Source of the DNA: Streptomyces lydicus
GTDB lineage: Bacteria > Actinomycetota > Actinomycetes > Streptomycetales > Streptomycetaceae
NCBI RefSeq assembly: GCF_001729485.1
Contig: NZ_CP017157.1
Coordinates: 7,254,001 to 7,318,000 of the forward strand
Reading direction: 5' to 3'
Length of the DNA stretch: 64,000 nucleotides
Shown: piece after piece, positions 48,261 through 58,509 of the stretch
Position numbering within the stretch: position 1 is the first letter of the stretch
Layout of the letters: the number at the start of each line of letters is the position of its first letter
Notes under the pieces: generated by a model
Told to the model about the DNA's origin: nothing
The model's input: only the letters and a program-made list of their open reading frames with translations
The model's database searches: none
Made by a program: the position numbers and the translations under genes

Positions 48261-48379
48261 GGCAGGAGCGGCCGGAGGGTAGGAGCAGCCGGGGGGCAGG
48301 AGCAGCCGGGGGGCAGGAACGGCCGGAGGGCAGGAGTAGCCGGAGGGTAGGAGCAGCCGGGGGGCAGGAGCAGCCGACG
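48261..48379. repeat. 17-bp tandem repeat, seven units
   Basis: Seven exact-length 17-bp units of consensus GGCAGGAGCAGCCGGGG follow one another without gaps; variation is confined to a few positions (C/T at 3, A/G within the middle, GGG/GAG at the end). It begins 8 bp past the stop of the membrane protein gene, in the convergent gap before the DUF6350 gene. Confidence 0.9.
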
Positions 48380-48489
48380 GGAGCCACCGGGGAGACCTTC
48401 CCCGCCCCTCTCACACCCTCTGACATGGGCAGCACCCCCAGCCCCCTCCCCCATCACCCTCCGTAGCGATTAACCACCCTCAGCAGGAA

Positions 48490-51012
<2,523 letters not shown>

Positions 51013-51103
51013 TCATCCGCGTACTGGGCAAATGATCGACGTGTCGCGTATGCCGTGTGTGTCGCACCGGCTCCGTCGATCCTGGTTTTCCACACTGCTG
51101 GGT

Positions 51104-52048
51104 ATGACGCAGCGCGAGCAGAATCCGGCCGCCACCGCCTTCGACGACCTGCACTCCCGGCACGCCGCCGGCCTGACCCGGCAGGCGTACCTGCTCACCG
51201 GCCGCCCTGAGCTGGCCCGTAGGGCCGTGGAACGCGGCTTCCGGCTGGCGTGGCAGCGATGGCCTCAGGTGGCGGTGGACCCGGACCCGGCGGGATGGGT
51301 GCGGGCGACGGTGCACGAGGGGGCGCTGACGCCCTGGCAGCGGCTGTTGCCCTGGCTGCGGACCGCCCGGACGGCGCAGGAAGTGCCGCCCTCCGTGGCA
51401 CCGGCGGACCGCGCGCTGCTGACGGCGGTGCTGCGTCTGCCCGCGCCGTACCGGCGGATGCTGGTGCTGCACGACGGGGTGGGGCTCGGGCTGTACGAGG
51501 CCGCGATCGAGGTCGAGGCGAGCACGCCGGCCGCCGCGAGCCGCCTGGCCCACGCCCGTGAGCGGGTCGTAGCGGAGCTGTCGGGCAGGGAACTCGCGGG
51601 CGGGAAGCTGTCACGCGCGGAGTCGTCACGTGCGGAGTCGTCACGCGGAGGGGAGCAGGGTACGGAGGAGCAGGGCGTGGAGAAGTGGGGTGCGGATACG
51701 GCGGGGGACGAGGGGTGGCGGGGCCGACTGGCGGTGTTGGCGGCGACGTTGGAGGTGGCGCCGCCGGCCGTACGGCAAGCAGCCGCACCGCAAAGGGTCA
51801 CCGCGCAGGCGGTCACACCTGCGGCGGCCGCGCCGCTGCTCCGTGCCGAGAGTGAGCGCAGCGCGCGCCGGCTCACCAGGGTGACCTTTGCCCTGACCGG
51901 GCTGTTCGCGCTGGTCACGTTGTCCGTGGCGGTCGTCGCCCCGGACCGTGGGGCCCCGCCGTGGCAGCGGCCCCTGGTGACCGCGCCGGTCGCGCCGGAT
52001 GGGCCGGTGCAGCCCCGCGAGGCCCGGCTCCTCCCGGAAGCCCGCTGA
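51104..52048 (+). CDS. Sigma-70-like protein with C-terminal membrane helix
   Basis: A 314-residue protein. Residues 8-75 resemble sigma-70 region 2 (AFDDLHSRHAAGLTRQAYLLTGRPELARRAVERGFRLAWQRW), and 100-170 a region 4-like HTH (PAPYRRMLVLHDGVGLGLYEAAIEVEASTPAAASRLAHARERV). The canonical aromatic and basic residues of active ECF factors are eroded. A Ser/Glu-rich linker leads to a hydrophobic helix (about 263-285) and a short outer tail. It might be a membrane-held regulator and not a true sigma factor. ATG 51104 is chosen by homology, with a weak ribosome site. It diverges from the DUF6350 gene. Confidence 0.65.
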   Translation: MTQREQNPAATAFDDLHSRHAAGLTRQAYLLTGRPELARRAVERGFRLAWQRWPQVAVDPDPAGWVRATVHEGALTPWQRLLPWLRTARTAQEVPPSVAPADRALLTAVLRLPAPYRRMLVLHDGVGLGLYEAAIEVEASTPAAASRLAHARERVVAELSGRELAGGKLSRAESSRAESSRGGEQGTEEQGVEKWGADTAGDEGWRGRLAVLAATLEVAPPAVRQAAAPQRVTAQAVTPAAAAPLLRAESERSARRLTRVTFALTGLFALVTLSVAVVAPDRGAPPWQRPLVTAPVAPDGPVQPREARLLPEAR

Positions 52049-52215
52049 GCCCGGGGGGACGGAATCAGCCCGAGCCCCGGCCGGGAAAACCGGATCCGCC
52101 CCGGCTGCCCGCCGCACCCCGTAAAGCCAGTAAGGCCAGTGGGGACGGCAGGGCCGGTAACTGCCCACGCTCCGGGCCCAGTTGGGCCGTCCGGGCGCCG
52201 GTGAGCGAGAACAGC

Positions 52216-52250
52216 CGCGGGCCCGTACCCACCAGGGGTACGGGCCCGCG
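52216..52250. terminator. Bidirectional terminator next to sucD
   Basis: CGCGGGCCCGTACCC at 52216-52230 pairs perfectly with GGGTACGGGCCCGCG at 52236-52250 around ACCAG, between convergent genes. Confidence 0.88.
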
Positions 52251-52312
52251 TCCCGCTGTGCACGGCAGCACTGCGCCGCAGGACGGGTCCGGCGGTGCGA
52301 GCCGGCAGGTGG

Positions 52313-53197
52313 TCAGCCGACGAGGATCTCGCGGGCCAGGCGCGCGGTCTCCGACGGGGTCTTGCCGACCTTGACGCCGGCGGCCTCGAGGGCCTCCTTC
52401 TTCGCCTGGGCGGTGCCGGAGGAGCCGGAGACGATGGCGCCGGCGTGGCCCATGGTCTTGCCCTCGGGCGCGGTGAAGCCCGCGACGTAGCCGACGACCG
52501 GCTTGGTGACGTTGGCCTTGATGAAGTCGGCCGCACGCTCCTCGGCGTCGCCGCCGATCTCGCCGATCATGACGATCAGGTCGGTGTCGGGGTCCGCCTC
52601 GAACGCCGCGAGGGCGTCGATGTGGGTGGTGCCGATGACCGGGTCGCCACCGATGCCGACGGCCGAGGAGAAGCCGATGTCACGGAGCTCGTACATCATC
52701 TGGTAGGTCAGCGTGCCGGACTTCGACACCAGGCCGATGCGGCCGGGCTTGGTGATGTCGCCCGGGATGATGCCGGCGTTGGACTGGCCGGGGGTGATCA
52801 GGCCGGGGCAGTTCGGGCCGATGATGCGGGTCTTGTTGCCCTTGGACTTCGCGTACGCCCAGAAGGCGGCGGAGTCGTGGACCGCGATGCCCTCGGTGAT
52901 CACGACGGCGAGCGGGATCTCGGCGTCGATCGCCTCGACGACGGCGGCCTTGGCGAAGGCCGGCGGCACGAAGAGGACGGAGACGTCGGCGCCCGTCTTC
53001 TCCATCGCTTCCTTGACGGAGCCGAAGACCGGGACCTCGGTGCCGTCGAAGTCGACGGAGGTGCCGGCCTTGCGCGGGTTGACACCGCCGACGATGTTGG
53101 TGCCGTCACCGAGCATCAGCTTGGTGTGCTTCATGCCAGTGGCACCGGTCATGCCCTGGACGATGACCTTGCTTTCCTTGGTCAGGAAGATAGCCAT
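52313..53197 (-). CDS. sucD: Succinate--CoA ligase subunit alpha
   Basis: A 294-residue subunit of succinyl-CoA synthetase, which makes ATP or GTP from succinyl-CoA. The CoA-binding fold begins [18 protein letters not shown], and the phosphorylated histidine lies in [11 protein letters not shown] near residue 252. [29 protein letters not shown] is the usual domain 2 entry. It follows sucC by 23 bp and ends at a strong terminator, completing a two-gene operon. Confidence 0.95.
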   Translation of the reverse strand: MAIFLTKESKVIVQGMTGATGMKHTKLMLGDGTNIVGGVNPRKAGTSVDFDGTEVPVFGSVKEAMEKTGADVSVLFVPPAFAKAAVVEAIDAEIPLAVVITEGIAVHDSAAFWAYAKSKGNKTRIIGPNCPGLITPGQSNAGIIPGDITKPGRIGLVSKSGTLTYQMMYELRDIGFSSAVGIGGDPVIGTTHIDALAAFEADPDTDLIVMIGEIGGDAEERAADFIKANVTKPVVGYVAGFTAPEGKTMGHAGAIVSGSSGTAQAKKEALEAAGVKVGKTPSETARLAREILVG

Positions 53198-53220
53198 GGT
53201 GGTTAGTGTCCTCGTCCCTC

Positions 53221-54399
53221 TTACTTAGCAGCAGCCAGCTCGGCGGCCTTGTCGGCCGCGCCGTCCATGGTGTCCACGCGCTGGACCAGCGGGTGGTTGG
53301 CGTCCGACAGGATCTGACGACCCAGCTCCGCGTTGTTGCCGTCGAGGCGCACGACCAGGGGCTTGTTGACGTCCTCGCCCTTGGACTTGAGCAGCTCCAG
53401 GGCCTGGACGATGCCCTTGGCGACCTCGTCACAGGCGGTGATGCCGCCGAAGACGTTGACGAACACGGACTTGACGTCCGGGTCGCCGAGGATGATCTCC
53501 AGGCCGTTCGCCATGACCTCGGCGGAGGCGCCGCCACCGATGTCGAGGAAGTTGGCGGGCTTGACGTTGCCGTGGTTCTCACCGGCGTAGGCGACGACGT
53601 CGAGGGTGCTCATGACGAGGCCCGCGCCGTTGCCGATGATGCCGACCTGGCCGTCGAGCTTGACGTAGTTGAGGCCCTTCGCCTTGGCCGCGGCCTCGAG
53701 CGGGTTGGCCGCGTCCTTGTCCTCGAGCGCCTCGTGCTCCGGCTGGCGGAACTCGGCGTTGGCGTCCAGGGAGACCTTGCCGTCCAGGGCGATGACGTCG
53801 CCGTTGGCCACCTTGGCGAGCGGGTTGACCTCGACGAGGAGCGCGTCCTCGGCGATGAAGGTCTCCCACAGGGTGACGAGGACGTCGGCGACCTTGTCGG
53901 CGACCTCGGCGGGGAACTTCGCCGCGGCGACGATCTCCTGCGCCTTCTCCTTGCTGACGCCGTCGTTGGCGTCGACCGGGATCTTGGCGAGCTTCTCGGG
54001 GGTCTTCTCGGCGACCTCCTCGATGTCCATGCCGCCGGCGACGGAGGCCATGGCCAGGAAGGTGCGGTTGGTGCGGTCGAGGAGGTACGAGACGTAGTAC
54101 TCCTCAAGGATTTCCGGCGCGGTCTCGGCGATCATCACCTTGTGGACCGTGTGGCCCTTGATGTCCATGCCGAGGATGTCCGTCGCGCGGGCGACGGCCT
54201 CGTCGGGGGTTCCGGCCAGCTTGACGCCACCGGCCTTGCCGCGGCCACCGACCTTCACCTGCGCCTTGACGACGGACTTGCCGCCCAGCCGCTCGGTCGC
54301 CTCGCGGGCTGCCTCAGGCGTGTCGATGACTTCACCGGCCAGCACCGGTACACCGTGCTTGGCGAAGAGGTCCCTCGCCTGGTACTCGAACAGGTCCAC
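53221..54399 (-). CDS. sucC: ADP-forming succinate--CoA ligase subunit beta
   Basis: A 392-residue subunit with the N-terminal ATP-grasp domain ([42 protein letters not shown]) and the C-terminal flavodoxin-like domain ([19 protein letters not shown]). It pairs with SucD. The start is GTG 54399, with AAGGGA about 10 nt upstream. First gene of the operon; the 459-bp upstream region holds a Crp-like palindrome and two further dyads, so carbon-state control is plausible. Confidence 0.95.
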   Translation of the reverse strand: MDLFEYQARDLFAKHGVPVLAGEVIDTPEAAREATERLGGKSVVKAQVKVGGRGKAGGVKLAGTPDEAVARATDILGMDIKGHTVHKVMIAETAPEILEEYYVSYLLDRTNRTFLAMASVAGGMDIEEVAEKTPEKLAKIPVDANDGVSKEKAQEIVAAAKFPAEVADKVADVLVTLWETFIAEDALLVEVNPLAKVANGDVIALDGKVSLDANAEFRQPEHEALEDKDAANPLEAAAKAKGLNYVKLDGQVGIIGNGAGLVMSTLDVVAYAGENHGNVKPANFLDIGGGASAEVMANGLEIILGDPDVKSVFVNVFGGITACDEVAKGIVQALELLKSKGEDVNKPLVVRLDGNNAELGRQILSDANHPLVQRVDTMDGAADKAAELAAAK

Positions 54400-54594
54400 G
54401 CGCGTCCGTCCCTTGTCTTCTCAGAATCGCCGTAGTGATCGCGGTTCGTTCGTCTGCGATGGGCGTGCCGCGAAGGGCAACGTGACGGCGCTGTCACAGG
54501 GGAGGCGTACACGGTGACCGGATACGCGGCATGTCCGTCTCGCAGGTTATCGCCGCAGGACCTGCGGCCCTAAATCGCAGATCACACTCCAGCG

Positions 54595-54608
54595 GTGATT
54601 ACGGTCAC
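54595..54608. promoter_or_regulatory. Crp-type binding site
   Basis: GTGATTACGGTCAC fits GTGA-N6-TCAC, the symmetrical Crp consensus. It is about 195 bp upstream of the sucC start, in the AT-richer part of the spacer. Confidence 0.6.
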
Positions 54609-54755
54609 AGATCTTTTGGCCAAGTTACGCCTTCTCGTGATTTCCGCATGTCGTCGGCGGTTTTCCGACGTCGTTGCGCGATTGGCGAGGAGCGAGGAGC
54701 GGGAATCCCGGCGTGATCGGCGTATAGGGGTCCGGCCGGCCGTGGAAAACACAAG

Positions 54756-54790
54756 GCCGGGCGGCCCTCCCCCACAGAGGTCCGCCCGGC
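54756..54790 (-). terminator. Terminator of the secreted repeat protein gene
   Basis: GCCGGGCGG at 54756-54764 pairs with CCGCCCGGC at 54782-54790, about 70 bp past the stop of the gene at 54859. Confidence 0.65.
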
Positions 54791-54858
54791 TGTTCTTGGT
54801 GTTCCGGTGCTGTTCGGCCGCCGCCGCGGCCGACGCGCCGGTGGTGCGTCCTGAGGGC

Positions 54859-56208
54859 TCAGATGGCCTGGACGGGGAGGGTCGGCAGGGCCGGGAGGAC
54901 CGGCAGGGCCGGAACGTTGGCGGCGTTGGTGAGACGGGCCAGGTCGGCGGGCACGGCCGGGACGGCGACGGCGTCGGTCAGGTGGGCCGGGACGGCGGGC
55001 ACGGAGGGCACCGAGGGAACGGAGGGCACCGACGGAACCGACGGGACGGACGGCACCGACGGGACGGACGGGGTCGCGGGCAGGGACGGGAGCGGGGTCG
55101 CGGCCTGCACGCCGGCGACGGCCTTGGTGGCGGTGCCCTTGCCGTCGGTCACGACGACGGTGGCCAGGCCCTTGGCGAACGGGACGGCGTCGGCGCCGGC
55201 ATCCTGGCCGAACGCCACGGCGTCGGCGGCCTTGCCCTGCGCGAACGGCACCGCGTCGGCGGCCTTGCCCTGCACGAAGGCGGTCGCGTCGGTGGCCGCG
55301 CCCTGCGCGAACGGCACCGCGTCACCGGCGGCACCCTGCACGAACAGCTGCGCCTGGCCGCCGACGACGGTCACGAACGGGGTGGCCTGGGCGGCCGCGT
55401 CACCGGCGAGCCGGCCGGCGCCGCCGGCCGCGCCCTGGGCGACCGGCACGACCTTGACGACGATCCGACGGGCGACGGGCGGCAGCGCGTCGGCGGCCGC
55501 GTTGTCGACGACTGGGCGGGCGGTGGCCAGCGCGGCCTGGGCCTGCTGGGTCAGCTGCTCGGGACGGATGCCGGCACCGGCGAGGCCGGCCAGCAGGTTG
55601 TCGGCGGAGCCGGGGGCCTTGGGCAGCGCGGGGGCCTTGGGCAGCTGGGGCAGGCCACCGGGCAGGTCGGCGGAGGGCACGCCCGGGGTGGCGGGCAGCG
55701 ACGGAACGGAGGGCACCGAGCCGTCCGTGAGGTGGCCGAGCTTGCCGAGGTCCGCGGCCTTGGCGACCTTGACAGCCTTCTTGACGGCCTTGGTGACCTT
55801 CTTGGCCTTCTTCGCGTCGACGGTCTTCGCGACCTGGCCGGTCTTCGGCAGGTCCGCGCCGCCCAGCAGCTGCTTCGCGCCGTCCACGGCGCCGGTGGCG
55901 TCACCGACCTGCGGCAGCTTGCCGGTGGGCAGGTCCTGGGTCGACACACCGCCGAGGGCGCCGGTCGCCTTGCCGGTCACGCCGCCCACCGTCTTCTGCG
56001 CGGGGCCGGCGACCTTCTTGACCGTCGTGGTGGCGGTGCCGGCCACGTCGCCGGTGGGCAGCTGCCGGGTGGCGTCGGTCACCGTGCCGGTGGCGGGCAG
56101 GTCCGTGGAGACGGGCAGCTCGGCGGCGTTGGCGGCGACGGAGCCGAGGGCCCACAGGCCGGTGGCGGCAGCGGCGACGACGACGGAACGACGGATGGTG
56201 GAACGCAT
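54859..56208 (-). CDS. Secreted low-complexity repeat protein
   Basis: A 449-residue exported protein. The signal peptide (MRSTIRRSVVVAAAATGLWALGSVAANA) is cut after residue 28. The mature part has no named domain: a Lys-rich coiled segment (about 125-150, KKAKKVTKAVKKAVK), a middle section of 11- to 13-residue units like AVPFAQGKAADAV (about 280-345), and a run of nine SVP triplets (about 390-416). Very Ala/Val/Pro-rich. It resembles surface or wall-associated proteins of streptomycetes in composition only. A ribosome site AAAGGA lies upstream. It heads no operon; the next gene upstream is also secreted. Confidence 0.75.
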   Translation of the reverse strand: MRSTIRRSVVVAAAATGLWALGSVAANAAELPVSTDLPATGTVTDATRQLPTGDVAGTATTTVKKVAGPAQKTVGGVTGKATGALGGVSTQDLPTGKLPQVGDATGAVDGAKQLLGGADLPKTGQVAKTVDAKKAKKVTKAVKKAVKVAKAADLGKLGHLTDGSVPSVPSLPATPGVPSADLPGGLPQLPKAPALPKAPGSADNLLAGLAGAGIRPEQLTQQAQAALATARPVVDNAAADALPPVARRIVVKVVPVAQGAAGGAGRLAGDAAAQATPFVTVVGGQAQLFVQGAAGDAVPFAQGAATDATAFVQGKAADAVPFAQGKAADAVAFGQDAGADAVPFAKGLATVVVTDGKGTATKAVAGVQAATPLPSLPATPSVPSVPSVPSVPSVPSVPSVPSVPAVPAHLTDAVAVPAVPADLARLTNAANVPALPVLPALPTLPVQAI

Positions 56209-56301
56209 GGAGATGAAGTCCTTTGAATTCAGGAGGGTTTAAGGGCAGACCTGTCCCGCCCCCGCGCGGCAGGTCCGGTTACAGACGCGGAGCGGTCTGC
56301 C

Positions 56302-57225
56302 CTAGCCCGGGAATTCGAGGATTTCTTCGGCACGCCGACGCGTCGGAGCGCCATCGGCCGTGCGGACGCCACCGGGCAGCAGCCGGAAGCGCGGGGAGTG
56401 TGCCGGGGTGGTGGCCTGGTGGTCCCCACCGCGGGGGCCGTGGCCGTCACCGGCGGTGTGCGGGGCGGGCGCCGACGGCGCCTGCGGGAGCTGGCCCGGC
56501 AGGCCGGGGTGGCCCGGGTCCCGCTGCTCGTGGACGGTGGTCCGGGAGAGCCCGGCGTCCGTCGTGTGCGAGCCGTCCGTGCAGCGCGCGGGCCGGGCGG
56601 CGGTGCCGTCCGCCGGCGTGCCGGTCCGGGGACCGGCCTGCTGCGCGTGGCCGGGCGTACGGCCGTGCGGGTGCGCCGCGCCGTCGCCGGGCCGCTGTGT
56701 GTGCGCGTCGCCGGTCGGGAGGTCGACGGGCAGCACGGCACCGGCCGTGTTCCCGAGGTCCTGTACGGCGTGGCTCACCGGTTCGGTGATCCGGCCGGTG
56801 ACCGGTGCGGTCCGCTCGGCGGCGGGGCGTACGGCGTCGGCGAGTTCACGGGACGCGGCCTGCGCGCCGTCGGTGAGCTGCGTACGGGCGGCCGTGCCCT
56901 GCTGTGCGGCCGTGGCGTCGGAGCCGGCGAGCCGGTCCGTGCCGTCGGCGGCCCCGTCCCGGGTGGCGGCCCGGTCCGGGTCGGACGCCTCGGACGAGGC
57001 CCGGGCCGGGGACGTCGCCCCGGTCAGGGCCTGCGAGCCCGTACGGTCGTCGGCGTGGGCGCCGGGACCGAAGGCGAAGCCGAGGGCGACGAAGCCCACC
57101 AGGAAGAGCCCGGCCAGCAGTGCGCGCCGCGCGGCTGCCGCGCGCGGCAGGCGCACGGCCGCAGGCAGGGCGAGCACAGCGGACAAGGAGGGGACCTTCC
57201 CATACGGACGGGGACACTCGGGCAC
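56302..57225 (-). CDS. Secreted Pro/His/Gly-rich protein
   Basis: An exported protein of about 307 residues with a hydrophobic segment ALLAGLFLVGFVALGFAFGPGAHA (cleavage after AHA) and then polar, low-complexity sequence rich in Ala, Thr, Asp, Pro, Gly and His. VSHAVQDLGNTAGAVLPVDLP is reminiscent of the neighbouring repeat protein. No domain is recognised. The start is uncertain: GTG 57225 (GAGG 5 nt upstream), TTG 57186 (GGGAAGG 8 nt upstream) and GTG 57177 all give a signal peptide; the ATG at 57318 adds none. Confidence 0.6.
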   Translation of the reverse strand: MPECPRPYGKVPSLSAVLALPAAVRLPRAAAARRALLAGLFLVGFVALGFAFGPGAHADDRTGSQALTGATSPARASSEASDPDRAATRDGAADGTDRLAGSDATAAQQGTAARTQLTDGAQAASRELADAVRPAAERTAPVTGRITEPVSHAVQDLGNTAGAVLPVDLPTGDAHTQRPGDGAAHPHGRTPGHAQQAGPRTGTPADGTAARPARCTDGSHTTDAGLSRTTVHEQRDPGHPGLPGQLPQAPSAPAPHTAGDGHGPRGGDHQATTPAHSPRFRLLPGGVRTADGAPTRRRAEEILEFPG

Positions 57226-57321
57226 GACGGCCTCGGTGTCACGCGCGTCGCGGGCGATCGAGCGTTGCCCTGATCCTTGCACGAGGTGCCAGGTGGCACG
57301 CAAGTCCGCCCGGTGCATCGG

Positions 57322-58509
57322 TCACCGTTGCTCCGCCATGTCCGGTATGGGCAGCGGTCGTTTCTCCAGGGCGGCCGCCATGACGTCCGGGAAGAGGTCC
57401 GGTGTGCAGGCGAACGCCGGTGCGCCCAGGGCCGCGAGGGCCGCGGCGTGGCTCCGGTCGTAGGCCGGCGCGCCCTCGTCGGAGAGGGCGAGCAGGGTCA
57501 CGAACTGCACTCCGGACGCCTGCATCGCGGCGACCCGTTTGAGCATCTCGTCGCGGATACCGCCTTCGTAGAGGTCGCTGATGAGGACGACGACGGTGTC
57601 GGCGGGGCGGGTGATGCGTGACTGGCAGTAGGCCAGGGCGCGGTTGATGTCGGTGCCGCCGCCGAGTTGGGTGCCGAAGAGGACGTCGACGGGGTCGTCC
57701 AGTTGGTCCGTCAGGTCGACGACGGCGGTGTCGAAGACGACGAGTCTGGTGTCGAGGGCGCGCATGGACGCGAGGACGGCGCCGAAGACGGAGGCGTAGA
57801 CGACCGAGGCGGCCATCGAGCCGGACTGGTCGATGCAGAGCACCACGTCCTTTTTGACGGACTGTGCGGCCCGGCCGTGGCCGATGAGCCGCTCGGGTAC
57901 GACGGTGCGGTGTTCCGGCAGGTAGTTCTTGAGGTTCGCCCGGATGGTGCGGTCCCAGTCGATGTCGCGGTGGCGTGGGCGGCTGATGCGGGCGGAGCGG
58001 TCGAGGGCGCCGCCGAGGGTGGCGCGGGTGCGGGTGGCGAGTTTCTTCTCCAGCTGTGCGACGACCTTGCGGACGACGGCCCGTGCGGTCTCCTTGGTGG
58101 TCTCGGGCATGACGCGGTTGAGCGAGAGGAGGGTGCCCACCAGGTGCACGTCGGCCTCGACCGCTTCGAGCATTTCCGGTTCCAGCAGGAGCGCGGACAG
58201 TCCGAGCCGTTCGATGGCGTCGCGCTGCATCACCTGCACCACGGAGGACGGGAAGTACGTGCGGATGTCGCCGAGCCAGCGCGCGACGCCGGGGGCGGAG
58301 GCGCCGAGTCCTGCCGTGCGCCGTCCGCGGTCGGTGCCCTGGCCGTCGGCGCCCTTCTGCCGGCCGTAGAGCGCGGTGAGGGCACCGTCCATGGCGGCGT
58401 CGCGGCCGTGGAGTTCGTGTCCGGTGCCGTCGGCGGCGGCGCCGAGGACCAGGCGCCAGCGGCGGAGGCGTTCGGAGCCGTCGTCGCGGGTGGTCGTGGT
58501 AGTGGTCAA
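57322..58509 (-). CDS. VWA domain protein (CoxE-like) of a MoxR-VWA system
   Basis: A 395-residue protein. The C-terminal half (about 195-370) is a von Willebrand A domain with an intact metal site: D-Q-S-G-S in LCIDQSGSMAAS, GGTDINRAL and ISDLYEGG. The N-terminal half is helical and unnamed, with MQRDAIERLGLSALLLEPEMLEAVEADVHLVGTLLSLNRVMP. VWA proteins pair with MoxR ATPases to remodel or activate a target. It starts with TTG 58509, well supported by GGAGG 7 nt upstream and a TTGA overlap with the DUF5682 stop. Last gene of the minus-strand operon. Confidence 0.85.
   Translation of the reverse strand: MTTTTTTRDDGSERLRRWRLVLGAAADGTGHELHGRDAAMDGALTALYGRQKGADGQGTDRGRRTAGLGASAPGVARWLGDIRTYFPSSVVQVMQRDAIERLGLSALLLEPEMLEAVEADVHLVGTLLSLNRVMPETTKETARAVVRKVVAQLEKKLATRTRATLGGALDRSARISRPRHRDIDWDRTIRANLKNYLPEHRTVVPERLIGHGRAAQSVKKDVVLCIDQSGSMAASVVYASVFGAVLASMRALDTRLVVFDTAVVDLTDQLDDPVDVLFGTQLGGGTDINRALAYCQSRITRPADTVVVLISDLYEGGIRDEMLKRVAAMQASGVQFVTLLALSDEGAPAYDRSHAAALAALGAPAFACTPDLFPDVMAAALEKRPLPIPDMAEQR

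Larger units (their letters stand above)
54400..54858. other. sucC upstream region
   Basis: No gene is supported here. It holds, from sucC outwards, GTGAC-N6-GTCAC (54482-54497), the inverted repeat GCCGCAGG-A-CCTGCGGC (54552-54568), a Crp-like palindrome (54595-54608), an AT-richer stretch around 54590-54670 likely to hold promoters, and the terminator of the next gene. Confidence 0.6.

Noticed and set aside
48257..48380. CRISPR array
   Set aside because: The repeat has 17-bp units in direct contact with no spacers and no cas genes nearby.
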